Of a DNA stretch of 64,000 nt, positions 45,199 to 54,294 are shown piece by piece (the first letter of the stretch is position 1; every line of letters starts with the position of its first letter). Made by a program: the position numbers and the translations under genes. The stretch covers positions 1-64,000 of the forward strand of contig JAGBHK010000016.1 of NCBI GenBank assembly GCA_017935565.1. Direction: 5' to 3'. The stretch is from Lachnospiraceae bacterium (lineage in GTDB: Bacteria; Bacillota; Clostridia; Lachnospirales; Lachnospiraceae). Under the pieces are notes generated by a model. It worked only from the letters and a program-made list of their open reading frames with translations, was not told the DNA's origin and searched no databases.

Positions 45199-46935
45199 TT
45201 ACTTCCTTTCACCCTCAGTTTCGCTGTCAATGTTAACTGTATAACATTTCAAGCAAACATTACACTCCTGATTTTCCTCGGTATTATTCCATACCTGACC
45301 ATTGATACTAATATACCCTTCTCCGTCAGTTAGGTCAACTGTTTTTGATGCATAATCTCTAACAATCTCAACCGCAACAGGCTTTGTCGAGCCAGGAGTA
45401 TTGACAAATACTATAACCGCGAACTTTTGGCCAGTTCTTACATATACATCCTTTTCAAAATCAATTGTATAGAAGCCTGCATTCTTCAATTTTCCTTTGG
45501 CAACCAACAATCTTCTATTTAACGAATCTGCATTTTCAAAATTTTCGCACACATATACTTCATATTCAGTATCTTTATCAGTTGCGTAAAATCCTGCTGC
45601 CTCTAGTTTTTCATTGCCTTTAGCAGTGTATACATTAGCAAAATATGCAGTTTCTCTATCGTAGCCTAACATACCACGATAACCGCATAAATCTGACTGA
45701 TAATTATTATCATAGTTATCAGTGCTTTCAACGCCTGTGTATACAATATTTGTTACACCAATATTTGAATCGCTATAAGAAACATATATCAATCCATTAT
45801 CACCAAATTCAGAGCCCCAACTGTTTTGGCAAATAAATGCACCATCCGACTCCAAATCCGCATTAAAGTTCTCTTTAGGATAGTTATCATCCCATCCAAT
45901 AATTACAACATCATGATTTGGCTTTTTTTCACCAATATAACAATATGAATTAGTTTCTTTATTATAATGTCTTGACGTACTTTCAGAGTTCGCCAATGAC
46001 ATATATATAGAACTTTCTACGCCGCCATATTGATAAATCATCCTTTTAATTTCTTCAAAATCATGTGATTCTATCATCTGAATTTCTTGAACATGAACCA
46101 TCGGTTTCAATGTGTTATCCGTCTGTCTATCTGCATATGGATCATCAGCTTCTAATACAGGTCCCTGCCATGCCGTCAAATATGCCATCGCCATAGAATA
46201 TTCTCCGCCGTCATATTGTGTAAGGCTAAACGAATTATTCAAAGTCATATGGTCCACTGAAAATTCCATTTCTATTTCAGGGCGTAATGTGGTTTCTAAC
46301 GCAGTCAATGATGCGCATGCCCAACAAGTACCAAGGTGTAACTGATTTTTTACAACACCTGCTTTATCTTTATCAACATAATTGTAATACGAAGGTAAAT
46401 GATTTAAAAATTCTTTATTACCAATCAAACTTCCTGTATTGCTAACTGAATCCCACGAATAACTATATCCCATACCATCAACGATTGCTTCAAGAGGAAT
46501 AAAGAGTTCACCATTCTTCTTCATTGGCATAGAATTCAATGAAAGAAGCATGCCATTTACTACACCATCGGATGAACACAAACTTAATTTCATTTCAATA
46601 TCTGCTTTTTCAATTAAAATGCTAATATCGTCATAAATATTCACCGCACAACCAAATATTTCGGTAAGTTTTGCGCCTGATATCATAATGTTCATCTTAT
46701 CGTCCATATATAATTGATCTTTATCAATCTCAACTTTCTTTCCGTCTAAAATCAGTTTAATTCCTGATTCATTTACACTTTTCGCTACAATGTCAACCCA
46801 CTTTTCAGACACCTGCAATTTGTGCTCACTTTTCTCTATATATTCAATTTTCTCATTTTCTATTGATTTTTCATAAAAAAGATATCCCAACGCTAGCGTT
46901 ACGATTATCACTAAATATCTTACTCTGCCCTTCAT
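45199..46935 (-). CDS. Secreted or membrane-anchored C1 (papain-like) peptidase
   Basis: 578 residues. Single N-terminal membrane helix (about 7-21), then a domain of about 80-170 with GMLLSLNSMPMKKNGELFIPLEAI, the copper-amine-oxidase-N-like surface module common in Firmicutes. The peptidase domain has the oxyanion Gln 198, nucleophile Cys 204 in GTCWACA, His in NHDVVIIGWDD and Asn in CQNSWGSEFG. A C-terminal beta domain (about 410-575) of the lectin-like type follows. Likely acts outside the cell on proteins or peptides. In an operon with an RNA methyltransferase and rdgB. Confidence 0.9.
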   Translation of the reverse strand: MKGRVRYLVIIVTLALGYLFYEKSIENEKIEYIEKSEHKLQVSEKWVDIVAKSVNESGIKLILDGKKVEIDKDQLYMDDKMNIMISGAKLTEIFGCAVNIYDDISILIEKADIEMKLSLCSSDGVVNGMLLSLNSMPMKKNGELFIPLEAIVDGMGYSYSWDSVSNTGSLIGNKEFLNHLPSYYNYVDKDKAGVVKNQLHLGTCWACASLTALETTLRPEIEMEFSVDHMTLNNSFSLTQYDGGEYSMAMAYLTAWQGPVLEADDPYADRQTDNTLKPMVHVQEIQMIESHDFEEIKRMIYQYGGVESSIYMSLANSESTSRHYNKETNSYCYIGEKKPNHDVVIIGWDDNYPKENFNADLESDGAFICQNSWGSEFGDNGLIYVSYSDSNIGVTNIVYTGVESTDNYDNNYQSDLCGYRGMLGYDRETAYFANVYTAKGNEKLEAAGFYATDKDTEYEVYVCENFENADSLNRRLLVAKGKLKNAGFYTIDFEKDVYVRTGQKFAVIVFVNTPGSTKPVAVEIVRDYASKTVDLTDGEGYISINGQVWNNTEENQECNVCLKCYTVNIDSETEGERK

Positions 46936-46950
46936 TCAAAGTTATCCTTT

Positions 46951-48099
46951 CTAAATCTGTTTTTTAGGAGGTTTTGGACCTAAAAACTGATAATAGTATG
47001 TTTTTATCATACCATTATAAATTTTACGATTTTTAGTAGCTTTTAGCCCCATATCTTCTTCTGTATTTTCATAAGAAGTTATAATATATGCAGACCAGCT
47101 ATCTAATGCCTTATATCTATCCCCAATTATCTGATATAATTGTCTTAAATTTTCTTTTTCTTCTAATCTCTCACCATAAGGCGGATTTGTAATGATAAAT
47201 CCATACTTTTTATTGTGACTAAGTTCACTCACACTTCTTGTCTGGAAATGTATCATATGGTCAACGCCAGCATCTTTCGCATTCTTTCTAGCAATCTTTA
47301 CCATATCATCATCTATATCATATCCCTGAATTTCAACTTTTACACTTGTATCCATCACGTCATGAGCTTCATTTATAGCTTCATACCAATACTTTTTAGG
47401 AATGAGATTTGTCCAACTTTCAGCTGTAAATCTTCTATTCATACCTGGTGCCATATTTGCCGCCATCATAGCCGCTTCGATTGGAATAGTACCACTTCCG
47501 CAGAAAGGATCAACTAATATTCTATCCTTGTTCCATGGTGTCAATTTAATCATAGCCGCCGCCAATGTTTCCGAAATAGGTGCCTTTGACGACAATTTTC
47601 TATAACCTCTCTTGTGAAGAGATTCTCCAGAAGTATCAAGAGTTACAATAACCTCATCCTTGTACAAAAACACTCTAATAGGATAGCTTTCGCCATCCTC
47701 TTCAAACCAAGATACGTTATAATCACTTTTTAATCTTTCTACAATCGCTTTCTTTACAATTCTTTGAATGTCAGACGGACTAAAAAGTTTACTCTTTACT
47801 GACGCAGCCTTTGTAACCCAGAATTTGCCATTAACCGGAATATATTCCTTCCAGTCCAATGCTTTGATTCCTTCAAATAACTCATCATATGTAAATGCTT
47901 TGAATCTGCCTACCTGAATGAGGATTCTTTCGGCTGTTCTTATAAATACATTGGCAAGTGCAACAGCCTCTAAATCACCCTCGAATGTTACTCTACCATC
48001 TTCTACGCAAACAATTTCATATCCTAAGTCCAATATTTCATTTTTTAACACAGCTTCCATTCCAAAATGGCATGGAGCAACTAATTTTAATCTATCCAT
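46951..48099 (-). CDS. THUMP-domain RNA methyltransferase (RlmL/YpsC type)
   Basis: 382 residues. N-terminal THUMP-like region (about 1-160), then a Rossmann methyltransferase with LVDPFCGSGTIPIEAA (near 190) and the catalytic TNPPYGERL (near 303), the N6-adenine/N2-guanine type. Probably methylates G2445-equivalent in 23S rRNA. First gene of the operon that runs to the phosphoesterase (15 and 4 base gaps). Confidence 0.92.
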   Translation of the reverse strand: MDRLKLVAPCHFGMEAVLKNEILDLGYEIVCVEDGRVTFEGDLEAVALANVFIRTAERILIQVGRFKAFTYDELFEGIKALDWKEYIPVNGKFWVTKAASVKSKLFSPSDIQRIVKKAIVERLKSDYNVSWFEEDGESYPIRVFLYKDEVIVTLDTSGESLHKRGYRKLSSKAPISETLAAAMIKLTPWNKDRILVDPFCGSGTIPIEAAMMAANMAPGMNRRFTAESWTNLIPKKYWYEAINEAHDVMDTSVKVEIQGYDIDDDMVKIARKNAKDAGVDHMIHFQTRSVSELSHNKKYGFIITNPPYGERLEEKENLRQLYQIIGDRYKALDSWSAYIITSYENTEEDMGLKATKNRKIYNGMIKTYYYQFLGPKPPKKQI

Positions 48100-48158
48100 T
48101 TATCCTAACCTTTTTTCTCTAAAGTTTTTTACTACTATATATTAAAACGGGTTTTCTT

Positions 48159-48464
48159 TTATGTCAATGAACTTCCGTAGTATTTTTTTATTCCACCTAT
48201 AACATTTTTTACCAAATAACCTTCCGTCGCCAACATTCTTGCAACTTGAAGACTCCTAGCCCCCGAACTACAGTAGACCATCACTATTTTATCCTTTGGA
48301 ATTATATTCATATTTTTCTTAATATGTTCATATTGTATATTAACTGCTCCCTTAATATGTTTCTTCCTATACTCTATATTATTTCTTAAATCTATAATAA
48401 AAACATCATTTTTATTAATTAATAAGTCAATTTCGTTTGGATATATATTCTCAAAATGCTTCAT
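48159..48464 (-). CDS. Rhodanese-like sulfurtransferase domain protein
   Basis: 101 residues. Single rhodanese domain with active-site loop CSSGARS (Cys near residue 71) and the DLRNNIEYRKKHIKGAVNI segment. Transfers sulfur from thiosulfate or acts as a persulfide carrier. Stands alone. Confidence 0.9.
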   Translation of the reverse strand: MKHFENIYPNEIDLLINKNDVFIIDLRNNIEYRKKHIKGAVNIQYEHIKKNMNIIPKDKIVMVYCSSGARSLQVARMLATEGYLVKNVIGGIKKYYGSSLT

Positions 48465-48519
48465 TTTATAACCTTTTTAAACTTTTTTAATATTTTATTA
48501 ATTTTTTTTAAAAAAGTGC

Positions 48520-48548
48520 TTGCATTATTTCAGAACGTATGATATTAT
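48520..48548 (+). promoter_or_regulatory. Promoter of a putative small RNA
   Basis: TTGCAT (48520-48525), 17 bases, TATTAT (48543-48548). It points to the right, against the genes on both sides, with nothing coding downstream before the terminator. Confidence 0.55.
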
Positions 48549-48554
48549 ACTCTT

Positions 48555-48655
48555 GTAAAAAGAAATACCCTTCAAATGTTTCTTTTTATGTTATAACCCC
48601 TTATTAATTATTTATACTCCCCTCAAAAAGGCAGCTGGCGACAGTTGCCTTTTTA
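48555..48655 (+). ncRNA. Putative small RNA of about 100 bases
   Basis: The predicted start follows the promoter above. The transcript would contain a 9-bp stem AAAAAGAAA/TTTCTTTTT (48557-48587) with TACCCTTCAAATG in the loop, two C-rich single-stranded stretches (AACCCC and CTCCCC) able to pair with ribosome binding sites, and a terminator hairpin at the end. No open frame. Firmicute sRNAs such as RsaE use similar C-rich seeds. This is a prediction only. Confidence 0.5.
48625..48654 (-). terminator. Bidirectional terminator (DUF1700 gene and putative sRNA)
   Basis: Arms AAAAAGGCAGCTG and CAGTTGCCTTTTT with a GCGA loop and one G-T pair. T-runs on both strands, so it can stop the DUF1700 transcript on the minus strand and the sRNA on the plus strand. 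Confidence 0.85.
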
Positions 48656-48672
48656 CCCGTTCATTTTTAAAT

Positions 48673-49092
48673 TTATTTTCCCTTTAAAGTCGATATTAAT
48701 TTCACCGCTAAAACTATTATCAATACTGGAATAAATAACTTTATCGCTAACCAGAACAAAAATCTCAACACAAGAAAAACAACCAATACTATAGCAATAG
48801 TTGTTATAATTTTCTTTAGTTTACTAAAAATCCCTTGTTTTGTTCCTATTCCTGCTGGTTCACTAGCAGTGCTTTCATTGTAATAATTACCACCTGTTTT
48901 TTCTGTTTCCATTATAGTTTTCGCAATAAGTCTAGGATTTCCAAGTTTTTCTACAACTTCTTTTTCAGAAAAACCTTTTTCCATCTCTTTATCAATATAT
49001 TCATTATAATACTGGATATGACTATAAATTTGTTCTTTAGTCATAGAACCCTGCAATGCATCATATAAACTTTTTAAAAACTGACTTTTCAT
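48673..49092 (-). CDS. DUF1700 membrane protein
   Basis: 139 residues. N-terminal helical DUF1700 region (KSLYDALQGSMTKEQI, then NEYIDKEMEKGFSEKEVVEKLGNP) and two C-terminal membrane helices (about 92-110 and 115-134). DUF1700 proteins normally follow a PadR-type regulator; none is present here. Function unknown; probably envelope-related. Confidence 0.85.
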   Translation of the reverse strand: MKSQFLKSLYDALQGSMTKEQIYSHIQYYNEYIDKEMEKGFSEKEVVEKLGNPRLIAKTIMETEKTGGNYYNESTASEPAGIGTKQGIFSKLKKIITTIAIVLVVFLVLRFLFWLAIKLFIPVLIIVLAVKLISTLKGK

Positions 49093-49146
49093 GTATCTTC
49101 TTTCCTTTCTATGTAGTAAATGAAATTCAAAGAACTTTCCTTAACG

Positions 49147-49179
49147 AAAAAAAGCACGGAAACTTATCATTTCCATGCT
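49147..49179 (-). terminator. Terminator of tRNA-Arg(ACG)
   Basis: Arms AGCACGGAAA (49153-49162) and TTTCCATGCT (49170-49179) with one mismatch, then seven T on the minus strand. Confidence 0.9.
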
Positions 49180-49190
49180 CCTTTGCATAA

Positions 49191-49264
49191 CGTGCGTGAG
49201 AAGATTCGAACTCCCGACACCTTGGTCCGTAGCCAAGTGCTCTATCCAGCTGAGCTACACGCAC
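49191..49264 (-). tRNA. tRNA-Arg(ACG)
   Basis: 74 bases. Acceptor GTGCGTG/CACGCAC, anticodon stem CTTGG/CCAAG, loop CTACGGA with anticodon ACG (read as inosine). The T stem has two G-T pairs. Own promoter and terminator. Confidence 0.94.
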
Positions 49265-49293
49265 TTACGTCGCAGATATCCGCAACGCTATTT

Positions 49294-49322
49294 ATTGTAC
49301 TGTTAAATCCTAAATATGTCAA
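49294..49322 (-). promoter_or_regulatory. Promoter of tRNA-Arg(ACG)
   Basis: Minus-strand TTGACA (49322-49317), 17-base spacer, TACAAT (49299-49294). Confidence 0.88.
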
Positions 49323-49351
49323 GCGTTTTTTTTACTATTTGCTCCAATATT

Positions 49352-51046
49352 TTATGCTAAGGCAGTTTCTTTTGATAAGTATCTACTTGAAAATAACATT
49401 GTTTCAATAGGTTTACCATATAAGTATCCTTGAACATATTCTGGATGTAACACACTTAGTCGCTTAAGTTCCTGATCGGTTTCAATTCCTTCTAAACATA
49501 TTTGCATTCCTATATCCTGAGACATTTCGCAAATATGTTTAATGAGTTTGAAGTTCTTTTCACTTTCAGTAGAGCTGGCAACAAAACTTCTATCTAACTT
49601 AATGACATTCACCTTAAGTTCCTGAAGATATGACAATGACGAATAGCCTGTTCCAAAATCATCAAGCGCCATATTAATACCATTTTCTCCAAATATTCTC
49701 ATCAAACGTTCCATCGAAGCATCTATGTCAATCAAACCACTCTCAGTAAACTCAAACTGCAAAGTTTCTGGACGAATGCCAATTTCTTTAATCGCAGCCA
49801 TAATGTCGCCAACAACATCTGAACGTCGAATCTGAACATATGAAAGATTAATACTCATCTTAAAATCAGGAATGTATTTCTGCCATTCAACTGCCTGTTT
49901 CATCGCAGTTGTAAAAATCCATTTACCAACAGGAATGATAAGTCCACTCTCTTCCAAAATCGGAACGATAAGTGTAGGAGACAAGAAACCTGTCTTTTCG
50001 CTGTTAAATCGTAATAACGCCTCTGCACCTATGACTTTATTGGTATTTGCATCGACCAATGGCTGATAGTGAAGAATAAAGCCCTCAAAATCATTGTTAA
50101 TAGCCTTTCTTAAAATACCTCTAATATCCATTTTATATAAATGGTCATTATAGTCTTCAGATTTAAACAAATATGTTCTATTCTTGCCATTCAATTTAGC
50201 ATTGTTTAAAGCAAATGATGAATAATGTAATACCTTTTCGTAATCAATATCATCATAATTAAAAGCCACAATACCGCCAGAAATCGAATATACAACTCTG
50301 TATCCTGTTTCTCGAATCTTTTCTTCCATAGTTGTACGAATTTTTTGGTAAATAGCTTTGGCCATAATACCATCTTCACCTTTTAGAAGAATTATAAATT
50401 CATCACCTAAAATCTTGTAATACTTATGTTCCTTACAAACAATTCTAATACAATCAGCGATTGTTTTCAAAACATCGTCTCCAGTGCTTCGTCCGTATCT
50501 TTCATTGATACCCTTGAAATTATCAACGCCAATTCGTAAAACCGTACCACCTTCAATATCTTCTCGCGCCTTATTATTCTCAATGTCCTGCTTCAATTTG
50601 CTTTCAGCAAACAAACCTGTGATATTATCAGCAGTATTTTTATTACCAATCTTAGCGATTCTTCCAATTAAAACATGCCCACCTTCGCATCCTTCAAGGT
50701 TATCGATAACAATCCCTGCACAATGTATCCACGCAAAGTTACCGTTTTTATCCACCCATCGATACTGAAGACTATGTTCTTTTTTCGCTCCACTTTTTAA
50801 TTCTTCCAAATCTTTATTCAACATATCCACATCTGCTGGATACGCCAAACTACTTAAAACTTCCGAAGCATTATAAAACATACATGATGGCATATCAAAT
50901 GTGTTCAATGCATTTTCAGATATTCTGTAAAAATCATTGTCCAAATCATACATATATACGTAATTTTCTGTGCATTTACCTAAAATGCTCATTACATAGT
51001 TTAATTGGTCTTTTTTCAATATCTCGCAATATTCAATATCCGACAT
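49352..51046 (-). CDS. PAS-GGDEF-EAL protein, probable c-di-GMP phosphodiesterase
   Basis: 564 residues from the ATG at 51046 (GGAGGTATTT upstream). N-terminal PAS fold (about 20-140, LQYRWVDKNGNFAWIHC). The GGDEF domain has DNITGLF and FKGINERYGRSTGDD, but its signature reads KILGDEF, with Leu replacing the first Gly, so cyclase activity is doubtful. The EAL domain is intact: EALLRF, FTESGL, DDFGTGYSSLSYL, KLDRSF and CLEGIET. Soluble. Expected to hydrolyse c-di-GMP, perhaps regulated by PAS and GTP binding. Confidence 0.9.
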   Translation of the reverse strand: MSDIEYCEILKKDQLNYVMSILGKCTENYVYMYDLDNDFYRISENALNTFDMPSCMFYNASEVLSSLAYPADVDMLNKDLEELKSGAKKEHSLQYRWVDKNGNFAWIHCAGIVIDNLEGCEGGHVLIGRIAKIGNKNTADNITGLFAESKLKQDIENNKAREDIEGGTVLRIGVDNFKGINERYGRSTGDDVLKTIADCIRIVCKEHKYYKILGDEFIILLKGEDGIMAKAIYQKIRTTMEEKIRETGYRVVYSISGGIVAFNYDDIDYEKVLHYSSFALNNAKLNGKNRTYLFKSEDYNDHLYKMDIRGILRKAINNDFEGFILHYQPLVDANTNKVIGAEALLRFNSEKTGFLSPTLIVPILEESGLIIPVGKWIFTTAMKQAVEWQKYIPDFKMSINLSYVQIRRSDVVGDIMAAIKEIGIRPETLQFEFTESGLIDIDASMERLMRIFGENGINMALDDFGTGYSSLSYLQELKVNVIKLDRSFVASSTESEKNFKLIKHICEMSQDIGMQICLEGIETDQELKRLSVLHPEYVQGYLYGKPIETMLFSSRYLSKETALA

Positions 51047-51142
51047 AAATACCTCCGATATATAATTTATCCGTTCTAAACACATAATATAATTTTAGCA
51101 CTAATTGATTTGAATATCAAGATATTTTTAATTTCTTTACCA

Positions 51143-51955
51143 TTATTTCAAAATAATCCCATACTTTATAAGATTTTGTTCATTATGTTCTTTTCTATCT
51201 TTCAATTCGTTCTGTATCATTTTTTCCCATTCTTCGTCATTTACGAAAAGTTCAAATGTTCTTATTTGCTCATTCATTGATTCTTGGCGTTCTGTTTTTT
51301 TATTTGTATGTTCTTCCATTGACAGACCACTCTTATTATTATTTATCAAATCTAATTCTACCTTATCATATTTTTCAAATTCCATTCGTTTGGCATCTAC
51401 ATACTTATCAATCCCCTCTTTACCATAAACCAAAGGACATAACAATCCTTCATTACATTTTCCACCAATCCATTTTTGTACATATCTAGCATCGGCAAAA
51501 ATTCTTAACAAACTAGGCTTATATTTAAAATAATAATCAACACACGCTTCTAAAGAAGTTATTTTATTTAGAAAAGGGAGTATGTAATTTTTAGTTAATA
51601 CAAATGTTTCTTCCACCTTATTGCTCATATCTGTTTCATTATTTTCCTCGTAATAAAATCTAAAACAATCGTTATTTTCTATCAAACAAGAAATTTCATT
51701 TAAACACTCACTGTTATATTTAACCTTCTCATCTAGGTCTATTTCTTTTCTATAAACTGTTGCAACACCAAAAAGCACAACGAAAGACTTATAATATTGC
51801 CTAGGTGTAAATTCCTCTCTAAAAGTAATAATATGCACAATTTCATCACCAACTAATCGCGCATAATACGGTTCTTTACTTTTCACTTTAATAAATCCAT
51901 ACTCCTTTAGTCCATTTCCATAAATCTGCTTAAATACTGTTCCTAATGATTTCAT
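51143..51955 (-). CDS. Hypothetical protein, 270 aa
   Basis: The N-terminal 60 residues (FKQIYGNGLKEYGFIKVKSKEPYYARLVGDEIVHIITF) resemble the beta-sheet start of DUF4304-like proteins, followed by mostly helical sequence and a charged C-terminal tail. No signal or membrane segment. TAGGAGAATGTAAG site. Single gene between hairpins. Function unknown. Confidence 0.6.
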   Translation of the reverse strand: MKSLGTVFKQIYGNGLKEYGFIKVKSKEPYYARLVGDEIVHIITFREEFTPRQYYKSFVVLFGVATVYRKEIDLDEKVKYNSECLNEISCLIENNDCFRFYYEENNETDMSNKVEETFVLTKNYILPFLNKITSLEACVDYYFKYKPSLLRIFADARYVQKWIGGKCNEGLLCPLVYGKEGIDKYVDAKRMEFEKYDKVELDLINNNKSGLSMEEHTNKKTERQESMNEQIRTFELFVNDEEWEKMIQNELKDRKEHNEQNLIKYGIILK

Positions 51956-51973
51956 CTTACATTCTCCTATAAA

Positions 51974-52013
51974 TTGAAATGCAGACTACACCTAGATGTA
52001 ATCTGCATTTCAA
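51974..52013 (-). terminator. Probable terminator of the NAD operon
   Basis: Arms TTGAAATGCAGA (51974-51985) and TCTGCATTTCAA (52002-52013) pair perfectly over 12 bp, with an ACA/TGT inner pair. The minus-strand T-run after it is weak, so termination efficiency is uncertain. Confidence 0.6.
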
Positions 52014-52057
52014 CCATCATATATTAGTTTAATACTTAGACTTGTATACTTTTGTCT

Positions 52058-52822
52058 CTAAAACGGTCTAAACGCAGGCATAAGCTGCAACTTAAACAAG
52101 TTCTTCACATGTCTGTCATCAATCTTTTTCTTAATCTCCTCATCCTCACAAACACCGTATCTGATGTATTTGTCCAATGTAGCATAAGTAAATCCGAGAT
52201 TCATTTCATCAGTTTTGCCTGTAAGTCCGTCGCTTGGAACTTTATCTACAAGATTGTCAGGAAGTCCAAGTTCGCTACCAATAGCCTTAACTTCTTCAAC
52301 TGTAAGGAATGATAATGGGCTAAAATCACCTACCGCGTCGCCATATCTTGTTGAATATCCTACATAGTCTTCGCTTAAGTTACATGTGTTTACAACACGA
52401 CCATTGTGACTTTGGCTTACTGCATACAATGTAGACATTCTAAGTCTAGGTGGAAGATTCACAACTGTCTGATTAGAAACCTCCACACCACTTAATTTGA
52501 GTTGATTAATTACGCCATCAAAGGCATCTTTAATGTTAATAACATAATGCTTGATACCAAGAACATCAACAAGCTGTTTTGCGCAGTCAATGTCGCTTTG
52601 CTCGCCATTTGGCATCAATACGCCAATAACTCTGTCGCGGCCTAAAGCTTTTACACAAAGGGCTGCTGCCACAGAACTGTCCTTGCCCCCTGAAATTCCA
52701 AGTACCGCATTGCATCCTGGACCATTTTCTTCAAAAAAATCTCTAATCCACTTGGCAACCTTCTCAGCCATTTCCTTTGCATCAAATGTGAAATTATTGT
52801 TTTTATAAGTATAATCTGTCAT
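52058..52822 (-). CDS. nadE: NH3-dependent NAD+ synthase
   Basis: 254 residues. Converts nicotinate adenine dinucleotide to NAD+ with ATP and ammonia. ATP-binding P-loop GISGGKDSSVA (near 43); GRVVNTCNLSEDYVGYSTRYGDAVGDFSPL (near 130-160) matches the family. No glutaminase domain, so free ammonia is used. Start overlaps the nadV stop by one base. Confidence 0.95.
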   Translation of the reverse strand: MTDYTYKNNNFTFDAKEMAEKVAKWIRDFFEENGPGCNAVLGISGGKDSSVAAALCVKALGRDRVIGVLMPNGEQSDIDCAKQLVDVLGIKHYVINIKDAFDGVINQLKLSGVEVSNQTVVNLPPRLRMSTLYAVSQSHNGRVVNTCNLSEDYVGYSTRYGDAVGDFSPLSFLTVEEVKAIGSELGLPDNLVDKVPSDGLTGKTDEMNLGFTYATLDKYIRYGVCEDEEIKKKIDDRHVKNLFKLQLMPAFRPF

Positions 52823-54294
52823 TAGAACTTACCTCCGTGCAATATATTTCTAATTTCTTGTAAACTCTGTTCCTTAACCATTTTACCATCCTTAAATACT
52901 GTAACTAACTGGTTATCTGTACATTCACAAGCTTCTTTCCAATTGTATTCATCCTTAAATGTATATTCACCATTTTCAAGTCTTACTATACAACAACCCT
53001 TCTGGCTCTTCTTAAATCCGCCATCTTTTGGATTCTTGAAGATAGGATATGGTTTATTGTCAATCTCGCAATATGTAGCCTTGATACAAGAACTGAATGT
53101 ATCTCTTGTAAATGGCTTTAACAATCCATCTTCTTCAATACACTGGAATGAGAATGAACCAACGCCTAACGCAACATTTGAGCATGCAAATCCTGCATTT
53201 TTAAGTATTGCATATATTTCTTCACAACGCTGTACTGTGATTGAATCGCCATAAATGGCTTTAACATGTGGATCCAATACTTTATAACCCTTGCTATTTA
53301 CTGTTCCACCAAATATATCCCAAAGTTTAAATACTGTCTTTGTAACAACTTCTACACAATCACCTGAATCGCCTCTCATAAGCATGCAACCATTGTGTGC
53401 GAGGATTTCTTCCTTAAGCTGTGGCAATACATTTTCAATAATATTCCAGTAATCATATGAATCAAGTACCGCTGAGAAGCTTGTGTTTGGATAAATCTCT
53501 GTTAATAATCTTCTAAGTAATGTAATCTCATCACCGTCAACTGCATAATTACTGCACATTACAGAATGTTCTGTACTTGGGCTACCAAATGCAACCGGCT
53601 CCTTTGTGCAATCGCAATTATAGTTCTGCTCCAAATAAGGTATTGTTGGAACTGTCGCCGTATTCAAGAAAGATAAGCACCAGCCTGCACCTGCCTTAAT
53701 TGCAGATTCTGTACATTCTTCACCTCTAAAGTCAAAGGCTCCTAAGGCTTTTGCTCTCGCAATATTGTCATCGCAAGTTTCGTCGTAATATTTATTTACG
53801 ATTTCTCTGTATGTATAACCTACAGTTGCAGCGAGCATTGGGTGCCAGCTTTCAGCTGAGATAAGACTTTCCAATGCCTGTGGCAACCACGCAAAATCTT
53901 CGTGTGTATTTGTGATACCAAACATTGGCACATGCATTGGAACCCTTGCACCTTCAGGCAATGAAATAATTTCGATTGGAAGATAACCTAATTTATGTAA
54001 TTTCTCAATCTTTTCAACCTTATAGGCATCCTTTCCAAGGGCTGCATCCATAATTCTTTTATATTGACCAATAGCTTCCTCAAATGTTTTACCAAAAAAT
54101 TCTTCATTAAAATAATCGATTAAATATGTTTTCACAAAGCCCTGTAACCCAAACATTACAACCTTGTCCCATCTATTTACACGGCTCATTCTAGGTGTAA
54201 AATAAGATACAGACTTTGTAATGCCCTTTGGAAGCATCTCTGCATGAACAGCTTTATAAAAATCTATTAATAACATTGGATTTGTTTTTATCAT
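52822..54294 (-). CDS. nadV: Nicotinamide phosphoribosyltransferase
   Basis: 490 residues, the length of NAMPT/NadV. Makes NMN from nicotinamide and PRPP. N-terminal NPMLLIDFYKAVHAEMLPKG, central FDFRGEE and GSPSTEHSVM, and MRGDSGD near residue 300 fit this branch rather than nicotinate phosphoribosyltransferase, though substrate choice is not certain. Overlaps the PRPP synthetase gene by four bases. Confidence 0.88.
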   Translation of the reverse strand: MIKTNPMLLIDFYKAVHAEMLPKGITKSVSYFTPRMSRVNRWDKVVMFGLQGFVKTYLIDYFNEEFFGKTFEEAIGQYKRIMDAALGKDAYKVEKIEKLHKLGYLPIEIISLPEGARVPMHVPMFGITNTHEDFAWLPQALESLISAESWHPMLAATVGYTYREIVNKYYDETCDDNIARAKALGAFDFRGEECTESAIKAGAGWCLSFLNTATVPTIPYLEQNYNCDCTKEPVAFGSPSTEHSVMCSNYAVDGDEITLLRRLLTEIYPNTSFSAVLDSYDYWNIIENVLPQLKEEILAHNGCMLMRGDSGDCVEVVTKTVFKLWDIFGGTVNSKGYKVLDPHVKAIYGDSITVQRCEEIYAILKNAGFACSNVALGVGSFSFQCIEEDGLLKPFTRDTFSSCIKATYCEIDNKPYPIFKNPKDGGFKKSQKGCCIVRLENGEYTFKDEYNWKEACECTDNQLVTVFKDGKMVKEQSLQEIRNILHGGKF

